A program made the translations under genes and the position numbers. Source: Caryophanales bacterium (lineage in GTDB: Bacteria; Bacillota; Bacilli; JARBTR01). Taken from it: a stretch of 64,000 bases of DNA. The stretch spans positions 61,009-125,008 of the forward strand of contig JARBTR010000009.1 of assembly GCA_029240105.1 (NCBI GenBank), written 5' to 3'. Of the stretch, positions 47,023 through 53,649 are shown in pieces (within the stretch, counting starts at the first letter, position 1; every line of letters begins with the position of its first letter). The notes under the pieces were generated by a model. That model did no database searches, had not been told where the DNA came from, and worked only from the letters and a program-made list of their open reading frames with translations.

Positions 47023-47448
47023 AAAAGCACCCCGTTAAAACTATCGCTTTTCTAATCTCCGTTTTTGTGTAAATAATCCTTACTATAAATCTGTCAGTAA
47101 GATCAGTACTTACATTGAGAATTAATCCATCGCTTTAGATTATGAAGGGCTATTAGTTCGTGTTCATTGAAAAACAATATGTGTTGTCTCGTTAAGTACC
47201 TTGGACAAAAAGGGAACATAACATGAACTATGTACTGGTTATGTAAAAAAGTAAAAGGGCTTTTCCGACCAATTTCTTTAACTGACACTCTAAGACATAA
47301 AAATTTTAGTTCGTGAAGGGAATATTTTTGGATATAATTTCGCTCTAGTAAGCCGTATTGTAAAAGTAAGAGCTAATTTAATCCAAGTATGACCATCTCA
47401 GTGTTCAGAGAAATAGGTTTGGTTCAGCACCTAAAATAGAGGTGTATC
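47023..47448. other. Intergenic region between ytaF and LysM gene
   Basis: 426 bases with divergent promoters expected. A 61-codon minus-strand frame (47103-47288) with a GTG start has no ribosome site and is not accepted as a gene. No strong hairpin. Confidence 0.5.
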
Positions 47449-48198
47449 GTGAGCAATCCATTTATGTTGACACATATTATTCAAAATGGAGAAGATTTAA
47501 ACAGCATTGCCAAAAAATATCAAACATCTATGCGTGAGATCGTAGCAGCAAATCCTGGATTAAATTTTTACAACTTGTATGTTGGGGATGTCCTTACCAT
47601 TGTTCCTGGCGAAGATTATCGGATAAAATTAAATGCTCCTGGGGCTCAAAATGTAAAAATGAGTTTCGCAAAAGTTAAATTACGGGATGAAATGAGAAAA
47701 CTCTGGGAACAACATGTAGCTTGGACTCAACTATTTATTGTGAGTACTTTGGCTGGTTTACCGGATGAACGGTTCGTAACACAACGACTACTGCGCAATC
47801 CAGCTGATCTAGGTCAATTATTTGGCCAATACTATGGTGACGCAGTAGGAAAAAAAGTGAATGACCTTTTAACAGAACATTTGGTAGTTGCAGCTGATTT
47901 GGTTAAGGCATTAAAAGCAGGGGATACTGCCAAGGCGTCACAAGAAGATAAAAAGTTGTTTATGAATGCTGATAAAATGGCAGCTACCTTTGCTTCTATT
48001 AACCCTTTCTGGAAACAGGAAGATATGAAAAACATGCTGTACAAACATTTAAATTTGATTAAACAAGGTGTTACTAATCGAATGCAAGGTAACTATGCTG
48101 CAGAAATTCAAACTATTGATTTAAATGAGCAACATTTATTAGAAATGGCCGATGTATTCTCAAATGGCATTTGGAAGCAGGCATACGGAAATTTATAA
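47449..48198 (+). CDS. LysM domain protein of unknown function
   Basis: 249 residues, GTG start after GAGGTG. An N-terminal LysM motif (residues about 7-52: THIIQNGEDLNSIAKKYQTSMREIVAANPGL...VGDVLTIVP-type) is not preceded by a signal peptide. The rest is an all-helical domain with MRKLWEQHVAWTQLFI and LLRNPADLGQLFGQYYGDAVG, a family sometimes mis-annotated as acetylglutamate kinase. The missing signal peptide suggests an intracellular or spore/mother-cell peptidoglycan role. Monocistronic. Confidence 0.75.
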   Translation: MSNPFMLTHIIQNGEDLNSIAKKYQTSMREIVAANPGLNFYNLYVGDVLTIVPGEDYRIKLNAPGAQNVKMSFAKVKLRDEMRKLWEQHVAWTQLFIVSTLAGLPDERFVTQRLLRNPADLGQLFGQYYGDAVGKKVNDLLTEHLVVAADLVKALKAGDTAKASQEDKKLFMNADKMAATFASINPFWKQEDMKNMLYKHLNLIKQGVTNRMQGNYAAEIQTIDLNEQHLLEMADVFSNGIWKQAYGNL

Positions 48199-48203
48199 GT
48201 TTT

Positions 48204-48229
48204 AAAAAAGGAGATCATTCTCCTTTTTT
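48204..48229 (+). terminator. Terminator of LysM gene
   Basis: AAAAAAGGAGA/TCTCCTTTTTT hairpin with T-run. Confidence 0.85.
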
Positions 48230-48300
48230 GTTTGTGTATCAAATTAATTGTAAAGTTTAGCTCTCCTGCGTAAAATTTTTGTGATTATAAAAATACTTGG

Positions 48301-48409
48301 ATATTTTGTTAATGAAAACCACTAGACTCCCGCATGAAAACGAGAAAGCTGAGACCCTAGACTCAGCGCTCGCATGCAGGAAAGCTAGTGGATTTTCATT
48401 CAAAATATA
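48301..48409. repeat. Large imperfect palindrome (Bacillaceae intergenic repeat type)
   Basis: Outer arms ATTTTGTTAATGAAAACCAC and GTGGATTTTCATTCAAAAT pair almost completely; inner CCGCATG/CATGC and GCTGAG/CTCAGC continue the fold. No coding frame. It looks like one copy of a dispersed palindromic repeat found between genes in many Bacillaceae (from memory, to be checked). Confidence 0.7.
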
Positions 48410-48522
48410 ATTGTGTGTTCAAATTACTAAAATAGTTTAACGATTCAGTACAGTTCGTATTCTTTTTATCCACAGCTAAAAAATGGTATAATTTCTGCAT
48501 AAAACATGCAGAGGTGCATCCT

Positions 48523-49266
48523 ATGGCATACAAAGACATTCTTCAAAATTGGCAAGATTTACGGATACAGACAGAAACTGACCTTGATAAAAAACTCCAT
48601 GACTTTAGCATTTTATTTGCGTATAACTCTGGAAAAATGAAAAACAAAGAGTTTCAATTAGTCGATACAAAAGGGATTTTTGAAAACGGGAAAGTACACT
48701 CTTTTTCTGGAGACGTTCGTACTTTGTTCGAGCAACAAAATCAAAAGGATTGCTACAGCATTTTAAAATCAAAAATCATTGAGAAAGAACCTCTCTCTAT
48801 CGATTTAATGAAACTCATTCATTTTGAATTAACAAAGGGAACTTATGATGAACGTCCATTTCTAGATAATAGACGCGCCAGTGAATTTAAAATTTATGAT
48901 TATATTGTATGCAGAAACGAAGTGGGCTCTGTCGCTGATAATGTTGGTGATGAACTAACAGAACTACTGAATGATGTTCATGTTTATTGTAAGAAGGATG
49001 TCTTAAAAGTTGCAGTGTATTTACACTTAGTATTCTTGCAGATACATCCCTTTACAGATGGTAACGGACGTGTAGGAAGAATGTTAATGAACTACTTTTT
49101 AATGATTAACGATCATCCACCTATCATTATTTACGAAGAGGATCAACTGGAATTCTATAAGGCTCTGGAATGCTTTGATATTAACGAGGATATTGATCCT
49201 ATGGTTGAATTTTTGAAAAAAGAATGTGTTAAAACATGGTTTGAATACGAATTTTCTACAATATAA
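48523..49266 (+). CDS. Fic family protein (AMPylase-type) with altered inhibitory motif
   Basis: 247 residues from the ATG at 48523, with GAGGTG 7 bases upstream; the GTG at 48514 lies inside that site. Catalytic motif HPFTDGNGRVGR is complete (His for base, GNGR for phosphate). Fic enzymes transfer AMP or related groups to Thr/Tyr/Ser hydroxyls. In the N-terminal helix, relatives have S-x-x-x-E-(G/N), whose Glu blocks the active site; here the equivalent reads SGKMKN, so the Glu seems replaced by Lys. The target flap (YDERPFLDNRR) is present. Monocistronic, no antitoxin gene beside it. Confidence 0.85.
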   Translation: MAYKDILQNWQDLRIQTETDLDKKLHDFSILFAYNSGKMKNKEFQLVDTKGIFENGKVHSFSGDVRTLFEQQNQKDCYSILKSKIIEKEPLSIDLMKLIHFELTKGTYDERPFLDNRRASEFKIYDYIVCRNEVGSVADNVGDELTELLNDVHVYCKKDVLKVAVYLHLVFLQIHPFTDGNGRVGRMLMNYFLMINDHPPIIIYEEDQLEFYKALECFDINEDIDPMVEFLKKECVKTWFEYEFSTI

Positions 49267-49274
49267 AACGAAAT

Positions 49275-49311
49275 GGTTATCTAAACTCCTCTAAATGGAG
49301 CCTAGATAACC
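49275..49311 (+). terminator. Terminator of fic gene
   Basis: GGTTATCT/AGATAACC stem with inner CTCC/GGAG pairs, followed by TTTTTA. Confidence 0.8.
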
Positions 49312-49369
49312 TTTTTATATAATACGGAATAAGTTAATGTTGATCATCCATTTTACATTATAAGAATTG

Positions 49370-50110
49370 TTATTTTTTCTTCTGGCATTTTGGACAAATT
49401 GTTGTCCCGCGACCACCGACTCGGAGCTTTTGTAATTCTGTCCCGCATTTTACACAGGGTTGCCCTGAACGACCATAAACAAGAATTTGCAACTGAAAAA
49501 GTCCAATTTGTCCTAATGAGTTGATATAACTTCGAATCGTCGAACCTCCGGCCTCTACTGCTTCAAATAATGTTTTTATGGATTCATCGTGAATTCGGCG
49601 AATTTCTTTATCACTAAGTGTCGAACAAATACGCTCTGGATGCACCCTCGCACGAAATAAGGTTTCATCCACATAGATATTTCCTAAACCGGTTACTGTT
49701 TTTTGATCTAATAAAGCCGGCTTCACTTGTCTACTTGTTTTTCTTAGAGAATCACGTAAATGCTTGTATGTGTATCGAACATCCTTATAACGTAGTGCCG
49801 TTCCGTCTGTGAAGTGAAAGATGACATGCACATGCTTGTCCACTGGTTCAGATTCATCATGTATTCCATACTTACCTTCCATACGAAGATGTGAAACAAG
49901 TACATCAGTGTCTAAATAGAATAACAAGAATTTGCCTCGTCGACCCATTTTTCGAATGGTTTGACCAGATATACGCATATCAAATTCAGAAGGATCGCCT
50001 GGGAGCTTGATTATGTTACTCCACAAAACTTCAACGTTATTAATTTTCTTTCCAATTATAGTTACTTCAAGGGATCTACGAACAGTTTCAACTTCTGGTA
50101 GTTCTGGCAT
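49370..50110 (-). CDS. mutM: Formamidopyrimidine-DNA glycosylase with internal deletion
   Basis: 246 residues against about 276 for Bacillus MutM. The catalytic N-terminus MPELPEVE (Pro2, Glu3), Lys60 in GRRGKF, Met77 in HLRMEGKYG, and the C-terminal zinc finger CVKCG...CPKC are intact. Between RYKDVR (Arg112) and YKHLRDSLRKT about 30 residues are missing in frame at about 49774: the KFGTM segment, which includes the Phe that inserts into DNA beside Arg112, and the following loop up to the GPEP region. Activity on 8-oxoguanine is therefore doubtful. It is normally adjacent to polA; here the yra operon lies between. Confidence 0.88.
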   Translation of the reverse strand: MPELPEVETVRRSLEVTIIGKKINNVEVLWSNIIKLPGDPSEFDMRISGQTIRKMGRRGKFLLFYLDTDVLVSHLRMEGKYGIHDESEPVDKHVHVIFHFTDGTALRYKDVRYTYKHLRDSLRKTSRQVKPALLDQKTVTGLGNIYVDETLFRARVHPERICSTLSDKEIRRIHDESIKTLFEAVEAGGSTIRSYINSLGQIGLFQLQILVYGRSGQPCVKCGTELQKLRVGGRGTTICPKCQKKK

Positions 50111-50512
50111 GCTTCTACTCTCTTTGTTTAAATTTCATTTTTTACAACGAAGGCAAACTGCTTTTTAACAATTTCACTATTTTAAAATGTACAAAAAAGT
50201 ATGCTATAAATCCTAAATTTATAAAAGTTTTGAGAACCTAATAATTAAAAATTGTACGTGACACACGAATATACTCAAGTACCAAATAATACATTATCAA
50301 AAAAAGAATAAATCTTCCTTTTTCTATAGTATAGGTTAAATCAAATAATTGATAAATACCTGATTATCTAGATGAAAGACTTGCTTGGTGACAAAATTTC
50401 GTAGAGTGAAAAAGTATGATGGTTACCCTATCCTTTTTTAATTGGCTCAATTAAAGCTTATGATGATTTATTATGAATTTTTTTGTTTGTTTTTTGAGGA
50501 CGTAGCCTCGGT

Positions 50513-50656
50513 GTGAGGATAGCACTCCACAGAAAGAAATTATACGTTCACCCTTCCGGAGATGTTATTCGTAAGGATTGGGAGAATCTCATGCTTTTGA
50601 AACTGGGCGAGGAAAAGAGAACTAAGATTATTCTCGACGAAGAAGTCACTTTTTAG
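50513..50656 (+). CDS. 47-codon open frame, possible gene remnant
   Basis: GTG start at 50513 and TAG at 50654. The product reads like real protein (LHRKKLYVHPSGDVIRKDW, then charged LGEEKRTKIILDEEVTF), unlike the surrounding AT-rich sequence, but the ribosome site is poor. Could be a fragment of a decayed gene; no family recognised. Confidence 0.25.
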   Translation: MRIALHRKKLYVHPSGDVIRKDWENLMLLKLGEEKRTKIILDEEVTF

Positions 50657-50732
50657 AGCTATATTAGTATTATAGTAGGACAAACATTGGATAAGTATTT
50701 ACTTCAGCAAGAAAAACTCAAAATGGTTTAAT

Positions 50733-50768
50733 AGGAACAGTTTATTTGACGAATGTTAAACTGTTCCT
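50733..50768 (-). terminator. Terminator of the yra operon
   Basis: Perfect AGGAACAGTTTA/TAAACTGTTCCT stem just after yraD on the minus strand. Confidence 0.7.
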
Positions 50769-50777
50769 TGGAAGTTT

Positions 50778-51077
50778 TTATAATATTGGTAAATTCAATG
50801 CTGTATTTATATTATTTAAATCCAATCTAATCTGTTCGTTTGTATCCCATGCATGGTACCATCCTTTTTCTACCATATATGCGGATATTTGTTCATGTAA
50901 ATCAAGAGCTTCCTCTAAATGTCGAGTGAGCATTTCTTTTATTTCCGGTGTTCCAGACTCCGTAACTGCCATGGCATAATTTCTAATTCCACTTTTAGCT
51001 GAAATAAGGAGATCCATTGCAACGACTTGATCCGATAGTGCATCCATGCCAGTTAAAGCTTCTATGATAAGATTCAT
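50778..51077 (-). CDS. yraD: Spore coat protein YraD (CotF-like)
   Basis: 99 residues, the same length as B. subtilis YraD. CotF-like helical bundle: DQVVAMDLLISAKSGIRNYAMAVTESGTPEIKEMLTRHL followed by ISAYMVEKGWYHAW. Last gene of a five-gene operon in which a CotF-N-like and a CotF-C-like protein occur on each side of adhB. Expected in the spore coat. Confidence 0.88.
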   Translation of the reverse strand: MNLIIEALTGMDALSDQVVAMDLLISAKSGIRNYAMAVTESGTPEIKEMLTRHLEEALDLHEQISAYMVEKGWYHAWDTNEQIRLDLNNINTALNLPIL

Positions 51078-51095
51078 TTTTATTCATCTCCTAAT

Positions 51096-51290
51096 TTACT
51101 GTTTAGCATTGGAAAGGATAGAAGCATACTCTTGTAGTTGTCTCGTAGATACATCTATGTCTTGCTGCATAATATCTTTTAATAACTGATCTGAAACTAA
51201 CGCTTTCATCGTTTTGGATTTAGTTAAACAATTGGTCTTAAATGCAGCCAGCTCATGGACCTCTAGAACTTCATGTAAGGCGTAGTTCAT
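51096..51290 (-). CDS. yraE: Spore coat-associated protein YraE
   Basis: 64 residues; B. subtilis YraE is about 65. LHEVLEVHELAAFKTNCLTKSKTMKALVSDQLLKDIMQQDI resembles the first half of CotF and is paralogous to YraG in this operon. ATG follows GGAGGTATAACAA. Expected spore coat or mother-cell protein. Confidence 0.85.
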   Translation of the reverse strand: MNYALHEVLEVHELAAFKTNCLTKSKTMKALVSDQLLKDIMQQDIDVSTRQLQEYASILSNAKQ

Positions 51291-51307
51291 TTGTTATACC
51301 TCCTTCC

Positions 51308-52444
51308 TCAAGGTTTCAACAGGACTTTTATACAATCATCCAATTTTGCGTCAAAAATCTCATAACCACGCTTTGCTTCACTAAGCGGAAGTACATGACT
51401 TACGACATCTCCTGGATCAATTTTTCCTGTAGAAACTAATTCAAACATATATGGCATATAGTGAATCACTGGTGCTTGTCCAGAGCGGATATTAACGTTT
51501 CGGTTCATAATATCTCCCATTGGAAATCCGTTATATCTACCACCATAAACGCCTGTGACCTGTATGTTTCCGCCTTTTCGAACTGCCTGTGTAGCGATGA
51601 TAAACGCGCCTAACGCTCCCCCTTGAAGTTTCATTCCGCTCGCAAGGAACTCCATATCAGTCATTTTACCGTCCATACCAACTGCATCAATGACAACATC
51701 AGCTCCGCCCATCGTCATTTCTTTTAAATGCATTCCAACATTTTCAAAGTGTTCGAAATTTACAATTTCAACTTTGTTGGTACGTTTGGCATGTTGCAAA
51801 CGATAGTCTATATAATCCACGGCAATGACACGCTTTGCTCCTTTTAACCAACAGAATTTTTGAGCAAAAAGACCAACTGGACCACAGCCAAGAACAATAA
51901 CTGTATCTCCACCCTTAACGCCTGCATTGTCAACACTCCAGAAACCAGTTGTCATCGCATCGGCAATAACTGCTAACTTTTCATCTGGTTCTTCACAAGT
52001 CTCCGGAATTTTAAAATGAGTAAAGTTGGCAAATGGCACTCTTAAATATTCAGCTTGCCCACCAGGATAGCCGCCCGTTGAACCAGAATATCCGAAATAG
52101 GCACCCATATCACCATTATCATTAGAATTATCACATTGACTTTCCAAATGGTTTTTACAGTAGTAGCATTCACCGCATGCTATATTAAAAGGAATAATGA
52201 CTCGATCTCCCTTTTTTAGTTTAGTCACACCTGGACCAACTTCTTCCACGATTCCCATTGGTTCATGACCAATTACATAGTTTTCTTGCAGGTTAGGAAT
52301 CATGCCATGAATTAAATGTAAATCAGACCCACAGATAGCTGTACTAGTTACTTTAATAATCATGTCATCTGGTTTTTCAATCTTTGGATCTGGAACTTCT
52401 TTGACTACAACATTTTTAATACCTTGATACGTTACTGCCTTCAT
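51308..52444 (-). CDS. adhB: Zinc-dependent alcohol dehydrogenase AdhB
   Basis: 378 residues, MDR family. Catalytic zinc ligands Cys38 in STAICGSDLHLIHG and His/Glu in IGHEPMG; structural zinc Cys cluster CGECYYCKNHLESQCD; cofactor loop VIVLGCGPVGLFAQ followed by VIAVDYIDYRL, indicating NAD(H). Similar to glutathione-independent formaldehyde/alcohol dehydrogenases. It occupies the same central place as adhB in the B. subtilis yra operon, so a sporulation-linked detoxifying role is likely. Confidence 0.9.
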   Translation of the reverse strand: MKAVTYQGIKNVVVKEVPDPKIEKPDDMIIKVTSTAICGSDLHLIHGMIPNLQENYVIGHEPMGIVEEVGPGVTKLKKGDRVIIPFNIACGECYYCKNHLESQCDNSNDNGDMGAYFGYSGSTGGYPGGQAEYLRVPFANFTHFKIPETCEEPDEKLAVIADAMTTGFWSVDNAGVKGGDTVIVLGCGPVGLFAQKFCWLKGAKRVIAVDYIDYRLQHAKRTNKVEIVNFEHFENVGMHLKEMTMGGADVVIDAVGMDGKMTDMEFLASGMKLQGGALGAFIIATQAVRKGGNIQVTGVYGGRYNGFPMGDIMNRNVNIRSGQAPVIHYMPYMFELVSTGKIDPGDVVSHVLPLSEAKRGYEIFDAKLDDCIKVLLKP

Positions 52445-52462
52445 TGGTTACAGCCTCCATTG

Positions 52463-52831
52463 TTAGTGATCATCAGGTGTCCGGTCAAACATACCTTTTC
52501 TATTGGTATCAACAGGGAATAGATTCATTTTGCCAATCATCAATGTATTATTGGCAGAGAGTTGATCTAGTTTATACTGTTCACTTAGTTCGTATGGATG
52601 GAACCATTTTTTATTGATCATTAATTCTTTAATTTCTTGGTGCATGGCAATACCTTGCATTAACTGATTTCGTAAGAGATTTCTAACATCAGGTGATGCA
52701 GACTCCGTTAATGCGACAGCAATATTTCTCACGCCTTCTTTGGCACGAAGAAGTAAATCCATCGCAAATGTGGTATCGGCTAGCTCTGGCATGTGTAGCG
52801 AGTTGATAGGATCTAAATAGTCATGGTTCAA
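52463..52831 (-). CDS. yraF: Spore coat protein YraF (CotF-like)
   Basis: 122 residues from a TTG at 52831, preceded by AGAGGAGG at 8 bases; longer frames run into yraG. Length equals B. subtilis Yra[42 protein letters not shown] and [11 protein letters not shown] mark it as paralogous to YraD. Fourth from the end of the operon. Confidence 0.87.
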   Translation of the reverse strand: MNHDYLDPINSLHMPELADTTFAMDLLLRAKEGVRNIAVALTESASPDVRNLLRNQLMQGIAMHQEIKELMINKKWFHPYELSEQYKLDQLSANNTLMIGKMNLFPVDTNRKGMFDRTPDDH

Positions 52832-52847
52832 TGAATTTGCCTCCTCT

Positions 52848-53093
52848 TTAATTAAGTATTGGTGTTGGACGGTTTTGAGGAACAGGAGCCTCAAAAGGTG
52901 CACGTTTGTAAACTGCCTGTAATTCACCAAGTGCCTGCATGGATTGTTCAACATCTTTTTGCATTAATGCTCTCAAATCATGATCAAATACCAATCCTTG
53001 CATTAGTTTTGATTTTGCTAAGCAAAGAGTTTTGAAATTAATAATCTCATGTAAATCCAATGATTCATGATCAGCTAATTTTTGATTTTCCAT
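52848..53093 (-). CDS. yraG: Spore coat-associated protein YraG
   Basis: 81 residues, as in B. subtilis Yra[41 protein letters not shown] is paralogous to YraE and the N-terminal part of CotF; the Pro-rich tail ([12 protein letters not shown]) is typical. First gene of the operon; ATG follows AAGGAGGTTAATTAGAA. Confidence 0.87.
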   Translation of the reverse strand: MENQKLADHESLDLHEIINFKTLCLAKSKLMQGLVFDHDLRALMQKDVEQSMQALGELQAVYKRAPFEAPVPQNRPTPILN

Positions 53094-53117
53094 TTCTAAT
53101 TAACCTCCTTTTTCGTT

Positions 53118-53135
53118 AATACAATCAATTGTATT
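53118..53135. promoter_or_regulatory. Palindrome upstream of yraG
   Basis: AATACAAT-CA-ATTGTATT, a perfect 8+8 inverted repeat about 30 bases ahead of the yraG start. Possible operator or part of the promoter region. Confidence 0.4.
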
Positions 53136-53203
53136 GTTCCAAAAATATGGAGGAACATTCTTTCATTTTTTTAATAGTAGTAATACATTATCAAAGCCCA
53201 TAA

Positions 53204-53230
53204 AAAAAGAACTTCGACTGAAGTTCTTTT
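53204..53230 (-). terminator. Terminator of 112-aa membrane protein gene
   Basis: AAAGAACTTC/GAAGTTCTTT stem with 4-base loop and flanking A/T runs; it overlaps the stop codon. Confidence 0.75.
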
Positions 53231-53567
53231 AGATTTTAATATTATTTTTAATTATTTTTCTTCTTTCTCTTGACCTTACTCCACTTATATAATTATATAC
53301 AAACCATAAAACGAATGAAATGAAGCCAAGAAATGCTAGAGTATCGCTAATTTTATATAACCATTTACTTTTCGACCCTATTAATGAATGAGAAAGTACA
53401 CTTACGATAAATATAATTAAAGATATCCGCATCCACCAAATATTAATAAAAGAAGCTTTCCAATCTTTGTCATAATAAAATCTTTCACGATATACATTCA
53501 TTCCCCATTTTATCGAAATAATTGAAAAAGGTACTATAACTAACCATAAAATTAAGATCGACTCCAA
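53229..53567 (-). CDS. Small multi-span membrane protein, function unknown
   Basis: 112 residues from a TTG start with GAGGTG upstream. Three membrane helices (about 3-22, 45-62, 72-92) and a basic C-terminal tail. No recognised family. It lies between the yra operon and polA, transcribed with them. Confidence 0.6.
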   Translation of the reverse strand: MESILILWLVIVPFSIISIKWGMNVYRERFYYDKDWKASFINIWWMRISLIIFIVSVLSHSLIGSKSKWLYKISDTLAFLGFISFVLWFVYNYISGVRSRERRKIIKNNIKI

Positions 53568-53649
53568 CTGAACACCTCTTCTTCGGAAAATTATTCCTTT
53601 ATTTCTTCAAGTTTGAATACCTCATAATTTATCAAGCTTTTTTACATTT

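Larger units (their letters stand above)
50111..50777. other. Long gap between mutM and yraD, with possible gene remnant
   Basis: About 670 bases. It holds the small frame at 50513-50656 and the yra operon terminator at 50733-50768. The left 400 bases are AT-rich with no supported feature. Confidence 0.5.

Noticed and set aside
47103..47288. 61-codon minus-strand frame with GTG start
   Set aside because: No ribosome site, no partner, unusual composition; probably chance.
48514..49266. Fic-antitoxin module
   Set aside because: No small antitoxin gene is adjacent; the gene is flanked by its own terminator and a repeat.
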